Source of the DNA: Dillenia suffruticosa
Lineage: Eukaryota; Streptophyta; Magnoliopsida; Dilleniales; Dilleniaceae
Assembly (NCBI GenBank): GCA_033439265.1
Contig: JAVTVX010000012.1
Location: 30,698,761 to 30,762,760, forward strand
DNA: 64,000 nt
Reading direction: 5' to 3'
How positions within the stretch are numbered: position 1 is the stretch's first letter; each line of letters opens with the position of its first letter. The position numbers were made by a program, and so were the translations under genes. Below, one piece after another: positions 37,248-49,600 of this stretch. Under the pieces are notes generated by a model, which saw only the letters and a program-made list of their open reading frames with translations, searched no databases and was not told where the DNA came from.

Positions 37248-37630
37248 TGTCACAACAAGAGGAAATAGAGTATAGTTACACAACAAATATCAGTTAGCTT
37301 AACTGAAAGCAGTTATGCAGTTAAGTGGTTAGGGAGTTAGAACATCAAACAATGTATAAATAGATTGTATCAGGAGAGAACAAAGAAAAGGAAAGAAAAA
37401 CTTACTGGTTATCCTTCTCTCTTGCTTCCTTCTTCCTCGCCCTCTTATCCTTCTTCTTCTACCTCTCTCTCTCTCCTCCTCTCTACTCTAATTCTTTCTC
37501 AAGCTATTCGTCAGACGTCTGCAGCAACTGGTGTGATAAATTGCTGAACAAGTAAGTAAAAGTATCAGCAGGTTGATCAGTGTCGACTTGTTAAGTACAC
37601 ATAAGTCGACTCATCGTAAAGTCTGTGACA
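37248..37630 (+). repeat. 3' LTR of the Ty3/gypsy element
   Basis: Matches the 5' LTR at all but two sites. Followed directly by the second GTAGC and the rest of the OEP7-like coding sequence. Confidence 0.95.
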
Positions 37631-37813
37631 GTAGCTTGCAAACCCTGTCTCGAGAAAGGCCGTGAAGCCATTGATCGGAATCTCAATCCCGATTATGATC
37701 CTGATGACAACAACGACGTCGTTTCCTCCTCCAACATTCGCTCTCCACTCATCCCCAGCCCTAACCCTAATTCCGATCCTGATCCTAATTTCGCTCCTCC
37801 CAAGCAAGTTTGA

Positions 37814-38551
37814 TTCTTCCTCTCTCAACTGTATTGTACATTTTTCTTTTTTCTGGGATAAATGACCTGTGCTCGTTTGCTTTTGGATTCCGGACGATAC
37901 ATATACTTTTCTATTCTGTTTGTTCTGAATCCAATGCTTGATGTATTTAAATATTGGAGACGTTGATTGAAATTTGTGTTCATTTTATGTTGTGGGTATC
38001 ATCGCGTGAAAATCTTTTTTTTGTTTTTTTGAAAAAAAAAAGAATGCCGAGATTGCAGTGTTTAATGCAGATTTTTGTCAGTTTGGGGGGGGGGGGGAGG
38101 GGGGCATTGAGGAGGTATGATGTTCAGCTTCCTCTCGAGTTGTAGGGTTTTGTGGTAAAATTTCAACTTTAGCAAAATTGGGGTGGGCAAATTTGTGTAG
38201 TCAATTCCAACTAATTTTAGGATCGAAAGGCTTTGTCAAAGAGTGTGTGTGTGTGTGTCTTGGCAATCACCATTGCTTTGAGAAAGTTGAATCATCTGCA
38301 CAAGATATGATGAGGTACACAGATATGGGTCTTGTAAACTTGAGTCTTATTGTCTTTTTGAAGGAAGATAGTAAGCAAAACTCTAGATGTAGATAGGTAA
38401 ATAAGTTAGGGTGGGTGCCCTCTTTACCATTTTTCTTGAAAAATGTAGAAACAGGGGTTTTCAAATAAGGTTTCTCCACAAACAAATATATGGTGTTAAC
38501 CTAAAATGGAGAGTAGAGGGCACTCAAAACCACCTATGTGTATTATTATTA
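37814..38551. other. 3' flank of the OEP7-like gene
   Basis: Probably begins with the 3' UTR. Contains a GT repeat (38241-38258) and a G run (about 38083-38104). No other gene is supported. Confidence 0.5.
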
Positions 38552-38728
38552 TTTTTTTTTTTTGGGTGTTAGACCAACAAGTATTCAAGTTGTCCGACTA
38601 ATTCAGTCCAAATATTGTGAAGCCCATTTTAGGGGTTGGTTTTTCCAAAACCTGATTTTTCATTCTTAAAATTCAAACTCAAAATTTTGATTAAGGGAAT
38701 TTAGTGTCCGACCACTATGCTAGACAAT
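38552..38728 (-). mobile_element. tRNA-derived SINE, minus strand, copy 2
   Basis: On the minus strand: box-A-like TAGCATAGTGGTCGG, then CCCTTAATCAA, box-B-like GAGTTTGAATTT, a body and an A tail (T run at 38552-38563). Best-preserved copy together with the one at 54998. Confidence 0.7.
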
Positions 38729-39748
38729 GATAAAACCCCCTTGTATTAGAATGGATTGGAGTTCAATCTTGGAAGGATTGAGGGTAACTTCTTTTGCCCC
38801 CATAGTCTTATATGCGTGTCCCTCAACTATAGTGAAGTTGTCCCCAGTTCATTGCTTGGATTCTTTGAGTGTTTTATGCAGAGGCAAACATGCAATTTAG
38901 TGAGTGTAATGAACTTTAGAATGATGTATTATCATGTGATTCCCGTATCTCTACTGCAGAAAGCCACCAATTCAATTCGCTGAACTGTTTTTCTTGAATG
39001 GGAAGTAGCAAGAAATAAAAATAGGTTCGTGTCATTCAGAAGAATATCCTAGGATTTCAAATTGTTAAAGTGTTTTTAAGTGGTTTCTATCTTACAAACT
39101 GTCAAAGAGAAGGGAACACAGTTTGCACGAATTTTGCCATATGAGGGAGATTTGTTTTCATGTTTCAAAAGCGCAATTGTGCCATTTTTATTGATTGTGG
39201 AACTCCTATCTTTGGCCGTGAAGAAATTGAGTTCAGACTGGCTGTTTTTTCTTCGAGCTCAATTTGATAGAAGATAGATATTCAGAAAGATCAGAGTCCA
39301 AAACCCATAAGCTCCAAAAATAAAAATAGAAAAAAGGCATTGTTTCTGGATGAGATCAAATGTATTCAAGTTCTCTCTGCCCTGTTGCATTTTTGTTGCA
39401 AGAAGAGAACGGGTAAAAATGCAAAAGGGGAACTTTTGATTGAAGTTTTGGCGATTAATCAAACAATCTTCAATTGGGAATTGTTTTTCTCACTAACATG
39501 GGCAAATTTAGAATCTGATGGTAAAATTGTGTGCACCTTTTTCTTGAAATGTCAAATTTGATTTCACAAGACAACCCATTCTTAGTAAAGAAAAGGTAGC
39601 AAGTGCTGGATTCTTTGTTAGTGGGCAAAACAAATACCATGAAAATGGATAACATTTTAAGGTTAAGTATAAAATTCGTTTTATTCAGATATAAATCCAA
39701 ATTAAATGGAGTTTTGAAACTATTGTCTGCGAAAAGGGGTTTTGACAC
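38729..39748. other. Intergenic, nothing recognised
   Basis: Several short frames on both strands, none with a known domain. Confidence 0.45.
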
Positions 39749-39930
39749 TTTTTTTTCTACTTTTGGTATTATAGATCAGTATCTAAAATTAAACTCTAAA
39801 TAATCCGATTCAAACATTATTAAACCCAATTTATATGATAACTCTCTCAATATAGTATTTTCTATTATTAGATTTTGAATCCAATATTTAATTAAAAAAT
39901 TTAATACCCTTAATTACCTACTAGGCTAAT
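39749..39930 (-). mobile_element. tRNA-derived SINE, minus strand, copy 3 (decayed)
   Basis: A box-B-like GGATTCAAAATC on the complement, with the same spacing to a TTAATTAA block and to a T run at the left end (39750-39756). More diverged than copies 2 and 4. Confidence 0.5.
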
Positions 39931-40696
39931 TGTTTGCATATTGGTTTTGACAATTATGATAAGGATTCAAATCTGACTCAAAAATGCTAATTGAATACAA
40001 AACTCCACACTAAACACTCAAAACCAGAGTTTTCGCTTACAGTACTCCACATCAGAAAATTACGGCACACGACAATATTTCAAGTTCCCAATCGCACCAC
40101 TGTGATTTGGGCTAAGCGGCTGCAGTTGACGAAGACAAGACAGCTCATTTCAAAACAGACGACCGCACGTGACCTGATTTTCCCCAAATCCATGGAACTC
40201 AATAGTTTTAGTCATAAGGATGCAAATATCATTAATATCCAGAGGAAAGTAGCATCAATATCCCCCACACGCACGAACCAGCACCTGCGTGTGCACGCAA
40301 GCTATCTAAGAGTTCACACGTCATAATTCTTGATTGGTTGTCAAAACCAATAAAAAAGGGGACAAGTAATGAATCCAAATTAGCATGCTTTAAATAAGGG
40401 AATACCATTCCCTTAACACCCACCAAACCAAACCGGTGCTGAACAACCCCAGGAAGCTCCTATTCGATATGCAATGTGCTTTATTCCTTAAATACAACTA
40501 AAAAAAAAAATCCAGGGCAAATTGATGTCTTTAGCATGACAAGATATTCTTTACAGTTACAACTTTAGGCCTCGGCAAAAATTAAAGGTGATTAAACTGT
40601 ACACTAATCTGACAAGAAATCCGGTCACTCACTCCCAAAGGAGCTCGCAGGTTTCCCGTCATTTACATGGAGAAAATTTGAGTGTAACACCATCAA
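39931..40696. other. Intergenic region and 3' UTR of CUL4
   Basis: The right part (about 40440-40696) is probably the CUL4 3' UTR on the minus strand. It includes TTTATT signals (complement AATAAA) near 40480. Nothing coding is seen in 39931-40440. Confidence 0.5.
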
Positions 40697-43600
40697 CTAT
40701 GCTAGGTAATTGTATATCTGCGGATTGTTTTTGTCGCGCTCAAGATACTCCCTGTCGATGAGGCTCTCAATCCTTTTCTTCAAATCAGCTGGCTTTATTG
40801 GGAACTTGAGCTGTTTGATGGAGAGGAAAAAAAATAATAATTTACATGACAACCTGCCGGCGAATGTCAAACAAAACCAAACAAGAGGATAGTGACACAC
40901 CTCTTTATCACTTACAGGTCACAAATACTATGCTTTTATAAAAGATGGTATGCCATTTGCATAAGGGTGTTGTGTTAGATAACAAAGTTCGTATTATAAT
41001 AATATGTTTTTCCCCAGTACTACTCATCTTCCCATTTTCTATAAATGCATACACATCAAGACACGTGTACCGGCATGCAGATAAACCATTAACCTTGATC
41101 AGCTTCAGAACTTAATTTTCTCCATAAGGAGAGAGGACCCAATACAAGAAAATTGTGGGCTAGGAGTCAGGCATATGCAGGTCTGTATGTATATTTGGCT
41201 TTCCTCATTTTTTCTCTAGGTCCAGACAAGTTGAACTAGTGCATATCCACAAGTTGCAATGGATACCAACCCCCAGGCTACACACACCTTAGACACGAAC
41301 ATGCAGAGTCAAGTTCCCAGTTCTTTACCTGTTGGAAGAGCTCAGTAATCAATAATGTGTGACTTAGGACTTTTCTGGTCTTCATTATCCGAACAATAGC
41401 AGCATCCACCTGAGAAACATGTTCATCTCAGAATAATTATATTGCCACTTTTTCATTTTCAAAATATGGAACCAGTAATGCTTTTTTGCAGTCCTAATGT
41501 TACAGAAACAAAGTGATAAGCCAGATACTAATCAAACCTGATATTGGCGGTCCTGGAAGACTCTCTCAGTGGTACTTGTATTCTCCTCTACAGTTTCCTT
41601 CATCTGGATTGCATTTACCTGCAACTCCAAATCACGTCAGTGGTCAGTTTTACATGTGACTTTAAAGAAGATAGGCCACCCCTGCATAACTGGCTTTGTG
41701 ATAAAAGTTCAATGGCTTATAAACATAATTAAGTGGGTGCAAGTCTCCCATAAATTCATCAACAAGAAGATTCATGCTTAACATTCACTTGGCTAATTTT
41801 GGTGCATAAACATAAAATAACATCAAAAGTAATAAAAGGGCTCACCTTTATGCGATAAAGAGGAGCAGTGAATGCATCATTGAAAAGGAATGAATCATCA
41901 TCTTCCACTTCTCTTCCTTTAGGCAACTGTACAAAACATAAATTAATATTATCTCATGACTAAAAGTGAGTATTACACAGAAACCCTATGGCACCAACCC
42001 ACCTTTTGAAGGACACGAACTTTACCACAGGCAAGGGACTGCAATGTCCTCCTCAGCTCCTTATCCTCAATGCCAGTCGAATCTTTAATATCTTGAAAAC
42101 TAAGCTTTTGTGCATCATTGAACAACATCAACACAACTGTCTGGTACACAACATATCCGCACACCAAAAAATAAAAATTAGAATTTGCAGCAAGTGTATA
42201 GAACAAAAACTCAAACTGCTGACATCTATCAGTTAGTAAAAAGGGCATAAAAGAATTCAACTTGGAAAAGTGAAACAGCCAGCTCTTTTTTGCCCTTTGG
42301 AAACTCTGCTTTCAAGACACAATGGCCCAACGAATTTTGCCACATTAACCGCCTTCCACTGTGTTTGCTTAAGTAGAACTCCTTAAAAATGTCCTGCAAC
42401 AATCAATTCATAAACAAAGAAAAAAGGGGGGGGGGAAAGTGAAAATGGTCAACAAATCAAAAGACAAAAGTTTTAAACCAGTAAATGCAAAACAGCCATT
42501 TCCACAAGCTTACAAATCACCTGATACACATTTAACTCATGAGGCAGCCGGACATCCATAGGAGGATATGTTGGCCAGTACCTGGAGTCACCAATACAAA
42601 TTTCTCATCAAATGTGTTGAGCAGATCCAGGCATCAAATCTGTGATTAGGTTTTGGCGAGAGAAATCGCTAAAACAATACCCAGTTGTTAGGACATGGAC
42701 ACTCATCTCAATTCCAGATGGTAGTTTAGTCCGTGCTTGTGATGACTGCTTGAAAGACTCATTTATCTCTTTTGATAGTTCAATATCCTGTAGAAATGAA
42801 AGAAGGGTAAACAAAAGTAACAAACCTGTAGTTCGATCCAACAAACTTAAGAGCAAAATATATTAAATACAAAAATAAGATACAATGGATAAAACAATAA
42901 AAGATACAGGAACTGGGTAGAGCGTGACCAGTTCAGGTAATTTTAGATTTACACCACCTATTAACAAAGTGAACTTACAACCATGGCCATTTTTGCATTG
43001 GGTATTTGTATCCCTTTTATGACAAGAGATGAGATCGGTAGTCTCTCTTCGCCTTTACTACACACATATTAAGAAAGAGATAGCAGTCTTGATTTAAGTC
43101 GGTCCACGCATGACTTACCTCGAACAATGTCCCCAAACTCCCATATATATATTTTTGGTTTAGTTAAGATATACCAACTTGGCACTTGCAATAGACCATT
43201 TCGGGCATCCTTTTTTATATAGTTACACATGTCATGTCATCAGCAGTTTTTTCCCTAATCGCCAAACCATGTTTAAGAGAATTTCCCCACAACCAAATGC
43301 ATTAATTTTTTGTTCATGCATATATGCTTGATTTTATTTTATTTTATTTTTTTATTTTATTTTATTTTATTTTTTTACTTTTCAATATCATCAGAATGAT
43401 GCTTATCTCAACAGAACTCTTTTTTTTTTCCTTCTGACGTAGAATGGTTTACAGTAAAAAATGAACTATATCAGAGTTCATCAGAGGAATTCTCCACTTC
43501 CATGCCTAATTTACTCCATGTGTGGCACCATATCCAGTTTTTTACTGGTTGCTGATTTATCCACAAAAGCAGAACCAATTTTCAACATTTCCATGCATAA

Positions 43601-46600
43601 ATTTTCAACATTCTTCACCTCAGCTACTAAACTTCTAAAATTACAACAGGAATTCATAAATTTTCAACTTTTTTCACCTCAGTTACCAAACTTAAAATTA
43701 CAAGATATTCATGTTACCTAATTCATCTATGCAGATTTCTATCAAAAAAATGTGCTCCATGCATATGGTTTAAATATTCTATTGATAGAACTGTTTGTTT
43801 GATCACCATCTCTCCTTACTCAGTTGCAGCAGAGAGAAGGGGGATAATTAACTCCCTCTCATCCATTTATCTTTGATATTCTTCATTTTATTTGATGATC
43901 TTTGAACTAGAAGTCAGTTTGCCTTAGCTCTCTGAAGTTACGCATCAGCGAGCACATCACCCAAGCTTGGACAGAATGGCATTCTCTTCAGCATCTTCAA
44001 GGGTGTGCTCTTCTGCAGGATATTTAGGAAGGATTTTAAGAAATATTAGGAATGAATTAAAAAATGCTTTTCATCTTGTGGAGCATAGATCATCGGATTA
44101 GTAATCTCAAGGGCACCCCAAAATTCCACCATTATGGAAATTTCAAATACCTCGAAAAAGCTGTTGAAGAAATCTCATGCCTTTTGCTATTACAAGTCCT
44201 TAAGAGGAACATATTTCAAATCCTTACCAATTCAGACTTCTCTTTCATGAGTTCTTAAATGGGAATGTATATCAACAACTTAAATTTCAAATCACATATT
44301 CAAAAGAACACAAAATTTTTAATCTCGCAGATTAACAAGTTCCAGATTTTGAAATGCCATTATTATCCTATGACAACTGCAGGATACAAGTGTTTTTCAC
44401 CACAGGCCCCAATAACCAAGTAAGAAGCACCTGCAAGACACTTTCGAAAGTACACCCTAACTTGCATTGTTCATGTTTGGAAATAGTAGTGCACCAATGC
44501 AATTTTAAACAGTTGGTACAGCCCGTCAATTTAGAGTAAATTGGTTCCTAGAGTAAGAAGCAATTTAGCTCCTCACCTTATCACCGTAATTTTTTTTTCC
44601 CTTTTTCTTTTTTGGCCCTTGTAAGGGAGAGGACTTGAGCCTCCAAACTACTCATTAAAGCAGAATTCACATAACACTAGATTACAAAAGTGGATTATTG
44701 TTGTAATAAATTTAAAAATAGCTAAATGCTTTAATTGGACAAGATATTCCTTTAATTTTGGGTCACTTGTAAATACATCTCTAAACTGTGAGATAATTTG
44801 ATCCTTCAAATCTATGAATTTGTAAAAGAGGTTACACCAGCCTCATTCCATTTATAAGTATTGACAATTGTGTTCTTAGGCCTATGCATCATTGAAGATG
44901 CTATTTTTTTTAGATAATTATTCTTAATAGTATCGTATTATTTTAAAGATGCACAACACAAAAATTCCTCAGCATGTTAATATCAGGGATATACAGATCC
45001 ATGTATATTTTCAAGGATCCAATTTCGGGAATTAGTTTCACTTGCATCCTAAACTGAAAAGGTCTTATTCAATCACCCTATATGAAACCTACTCACAACA
45101 TAACAAGTAAATAAACAAAATTCACAAACACAAGAATTACACCAATGAGCTCGATACTGACCTTGAACATCCCTTCAAGCTTATTGGTAAATTGGCTGCC
45201 ACACTCGGTTTTCAACTGTAACAATAATGGAACTTCTCATGAAGATGAAAAAATAAAAAGATAATACCGTCCAAGGAAGAAGAAAAAAGGAAACTTCACC
45301 TTAGAAATCATCGATTTCTCAGCATCAATTGAAGCACTCTTTCCCAATAGTAATCTCTTTGCAAGATCTTTCTTGTAAAATGCTTCAAATACATCTTTAC
45401 CCTAAATGAACAAAACACATAATATTAGAATTAGCATTTTATCAACGCATACACATACATGCTAAATCTTTAAAAAGGATAGCACACATTTGACAATTGA
45501 ATGTGTTATAAATATTATGTCTTATGAGGAATGATGCATCGGTTATTACATCTCTTAAAGAGTGCTGTGATTGCAAGAGTGAACTTCTTAATTTCTCTTT
45601 CAAAAAGCAAGCAATTTACCTGTATAAATCTGAATAAAACCAAGACTTTGTCAAGTGTGCCCTCCAACTCCTCTTCAGAGGTGCCTTTGTTACCAGCACG
45701 AAGCTTCTCATCCAGAAACTTTGCAATCAACTCAGCAGGCCGGTTCTAACAAAAGATACAGAATTTTATGTGGTTTAGTCATAAGACTCTTTATCAAATT
45801 TAAAGTGTACAAGATAAATATGCAAGAACGGATGAATGGAAGACTTGAAAAATCAACTCAAAGAATGACCATGCAATATAAACCGACAGCAACAGGAAAA
45901 TAATTTTGTGATGGAGTTCCAACTATGATTTGGAATAGAGCACCCCAACATACCAGGAGTGAGTCTTGATAATCTAACCTTCTTATTGTAACATTTTGTC
46001 TGGATTTCGGGGAGTTAGAGGAGAACAGGATGCACCCTCCTCATGTTTGTTTAGAAAGAAAGGGTACACAATAAATATGGAATGAAAGTTAAAAATCATT
46101 AAAATTCCATCCCTTAATATTCGGTCCCTTCAAATTGGAGGGAATGAATTTTATTTATTTATTTATTAATTTTTTTTAAAGCAGGGGAGGCAGAGATTGG
46201 AGTGAATTGGGCCTCTTCCTTCACTTCCCCTCTTCCTTGAAGTGGCATGCTTTCTCTGTGCATTTCCTCCATGATAGGGAAATTGTAGTGTTATGTTATT
46301 TTAGATCTCATTACTAAGTAGTTTTTGTTCCGTTTTGCGACAACTACAAATAATTTCTTTGCCTTTTGTAGTTACTGTAATTTAAATAATCAAAACTTGT
46401 TTAAATTTGTAAATTGTTGGTTTAAATATAAGACCTTTTATTTTCTAATTGCAGGGGCCATCTTTTCTTTTTCATGCCAGGCAGGTGGGGGCAGCTCTGG
46501 AAAGGAAGTAGGGCAGGCATGCAGCATTTTCATCATCACGGCCTTGCTCCCCTTTATACAATCCTAGTGAGTGAAGAGCCTGACTCAATATCCCTTTTAC

Positions 46601-49600
46601 TTAATTAATGGATGATATTACGTTAATTATTTTGTCCATAAAATATCAAAATAAAAGACTTATTACTAATTTCAACTTAAAATAGCTTGTTTGCAACCCA
46701 AAAAAACCTCAAGCTTTGAAATGTTAAATTTTGGCTCATCTAATAAACTAGCCTCAAACGCTCAAACTTGGCAAATTTACCAGATAAATGAGCCCTAGAC
46801 AAGCTCTTACCAAGCCAAGCCCAAGATTATTTCCAAACAGCTCAAATGCATTCATAGGTTCCAATGAGATACACAGTAGAAGCTGGAATAAGGAACATGT
46901 GGCATTTAACTTAACATGTCTCCACATTTGAAAAACGTTTAGCAAGGAAGCCTTTGTCTGACAACCCTTTTTCCATTAATGACTCTGGTGACTTTGACAT
47001 AAGTGACTTGGGCATAAATAGTAAAGAGAGCAGATAGGAAGAAGCAGTAAAAGATTCTGATTTTATGTACATCTCTTTCTCCCAGTTCCTCCCCAGAAAA
47101 CAACTCTCAACTGGGACTACAGCAAACCGAACTAGAGATCCTGAGGGACAATGTCTATTAATGCAGACTCTTTACCCATCCTCAATCAAATATTTGCCGA
47201 GACATGGACATGTAAAATTAATAAGCATACTTCTTTTTTACGAAAAAGATGTCAAAATCCATTATCATAATCACAAAATATTTGTCAAATTTAGAAAAGT
47301 GGGTAAGAATAGGGCTACTAAACAAAAGACAAAGACTTGTCCAACCAACACAATTGCAATCATAGGATATGACTAAATAGAAAAAAAAAAAAAAAAAAAA
47401 AACAAGACATGGTGAAAGACAAACAGTGTTTCCAGAAATGTTCAAAGTATAGGGTCAATGAAATGAATCACATAATAGCGTACTTCCAAAAGCAATTGGA
47501 GTCTTATAAATAAAATTCTCTAAAACTAGGCTTAGTAAAACACCAGATTCAAAACTAAACAAATCATCATGCTAACCTGACGGAGATTGATGAGATGCTC
47601 AAATGCATCTTTTATGGTGTTGCAGAATGTCTCATTCTTTGAAAAGCTATCTTCCCATATTATGTCAAGAGAAGCCTTAAACTCCAAAAGGCATGAAACC
47701 ATATCTTTATCTTTCTCTTCATCCATCACAATGCCTTGACCAGTTCTTCGGATGTACGAGCTAAGGGCCTGACGTAATGATTCAACTGCATTGACCCTTT
47801 GAAACAAATTGTACATTCTTTGAAGGTCCTCAATGCGGTGACCATCCATTAGCACCATGAATCCCTGCATAATTGCAGAAGTAAGAAACATTTAAAGAAG
47901 ATGGATTCCATTACAAAATAAGCAGCTAGTACACGTGCAGGACCTTATCCAGGATAGCAGAAATATGACGTTCAAGGAGTTGTCTTTCAGCAGTTGCTAC
48001 CAAGGGCTTTCTAGTGCATGCATCTAGATAAAATAGGCACCTTTCATGCTCTTCATGCAACCTTATCTGAAAGATATTACACAGAAATTTTCAGTTATTA
48101 ACTTAAATCAGATAAAAAGATCATTAAGAATGCCATTTTTTAACTGGTTAATGAGTGTAAACCAAGGAATTTAAATGCCAGTAGAAAGGAGAAAAATATA
48201 ACATATACAACCAATGATAGGAAAACCAAAAAAGAGAGAAAAAAAAAAAAATCTACCTCAACATGCTTCAAGTAATCAGGAACATCTGATTGTTGCATGT
48301 ATCTTACACCTTCAGCAGCATAAAACTGTGAAGTGCATTCAAGAAATGGCTTCTCAAAGCTTTCCGAGTATATACCAAGAGCAGTAAACATCTTCAGAAG
48401 GTGATTCAGAAGGGTCCTATCAACTCCCTCACCAAATCTGTAAGAAAACATTCAAAAATTTACCAACCATGAGAAAACATCAACTGGATAGGACACACAA
48501 ATGAATGTCAGAAAAATCCAAGAAAAGTAATGTGCTGGGATTAACTCAAAAAATACAATAAAAGGTGGGTAATGAAATAAAAGCATCAGAGACAATGTTA
48601 ACATAACCTTAAATGAGACACATACACGATTCAGCTGATCTGGAGCTAAAGTACCCACCCAAGGATATTCTCAAAGATTATGGTGAACCTTAAATGAGAA
48701 AGAAGCACAATTCAACCAAGGTGAAGCTAAAGTGCATCCTCAAGGATTTTCTCAAAGATTATGGTGCAAGTTTAAGATAATTAGGATCATATTAACATTA
48801 GGCAGGCCAAACAGTGTAACGAGTCAAGATTGACACAAAGCTCTGAGATGAAAACAACAGAAATAGAAAGATTAAAACAATTATGATGTAACACAAAGCA
48901 GAAAATGGTGATAGTATAGGTCAAACCAGCATGCTTCTTTTGCAGGCTTTTCCATGGTACATTTGGTGTCTATCTTCAACCCCCAACACTACTACCCTTC
49001 GTTGTTTGTTCACAACTCATCGTACTTGCACTCACTTTGCTGATAAGAATATAGCTCACTTTTCTCATCTCTTAATTAGAACATAGAAAACATATGATGT
49101 GAAATTTGACCAACTAGCAGTGATAATAATTTTCAAAACCTGAATTTCGTAAATAGACCTATGAAAAATTGAAAAAGATTATCTGGCATTATTTTCTTTG
49201 AAGGTTTATCAACAATAAAGTTTAGAGGAGCAAACAGAACAATTTAAATATCAGAATATTCCCGAAGAAGAAGAAGAAGAAGAGGAAGAAACCTCATACT
49301 AAAACAATAACCCATAATTTGAGATGCTAACATTTCAACAACTCCACAGAGAACTGCCAATTTTGTTAGAATAATTCTCTCCTTCATCCATGTAATATAT
49401 CAAGAGTTCATATATATTGGGTGACAAGGCAAAGATAATGTTGCAAAGAGACTTACAGAAGGAGCATTGTCTGCATCCAACACTTTACTAGACTAGTCCC
49501 TCCTAAGAATCTTTCAAGACTATTGTGTTGCCCTATCATTGTTGTTCTGAGTCATCTAATATTATGTCATTTCCATGCATATTAACCTCTGAATGCATAA

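Larger units (their letters stand above)
32347..37630 (+). mobile_element. Ty3/gypsy chromovirus, very young, nearly whole
   Basis: The element has 383-bp LTRs (32347-32729 and 37248-37630) with TGTCACA...TGTGACA ends and a perfect 5-bp target duplication GTAGC (32342-32346 and 37631-37635). A primer-binding site and polypurine tract sit at the expected places. Parts in order: gag (from about 32773) with a [18 protein letters not shown] knuckle near 33720, protease (DTGSS, near 33952), reverse transcriptase (about 34500-35000), RNase H (ETDACAKGWGAVL, about 35395), integrase (H-H-C-C near 35985-36110, and a D-D-E core) and a C-terminal chromodomain-like segment (about 37075-37215). That last part and the gypsy pol order make it a chromovirus. 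The coding region looks nearly whole, with about one or two breaks. The LTRs differ at two of 383 positions, so the insertion is probably some 0.2 million years old or less (inference from usual rates). Confidence 0.95.
32276..37813 (+). pseudogene. OEP7: OEP7-like chloroplast outer-envelope protein gene, split by a Ty3/gypsy element
   Basis: The 5' part is 32276-32346 and the 3' part 37636-37813. Leaving out the inserted element and one copy of its GTAGC target duplication, they form 82 codons and a stop. Residues 1-24 hold a single moderately hydrophobic segment (MGAVTTAVIA, then IAGVILGWIT), followed by a positively charged stretch (CKPCLEKGREAIDR) and an acidic, P/N/D-rich tail. This layout and the GWxxIEVAxKPxL pattern match plant OEP7 (E6.7), a signal-anchored protein of the plastid outer envelope, whose charged flank is known to help target it to plastids. 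The tail is longer than in Arabidopsis OEP7 (64 residues). Both halves are otherwise undamaged, so the loss is very recent. As sequenced, this allele can make only the first 24 residues of the protein before it enters LTR sequence. OEP7 identity is from motif memory, not a search. Confidence 0.65.
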
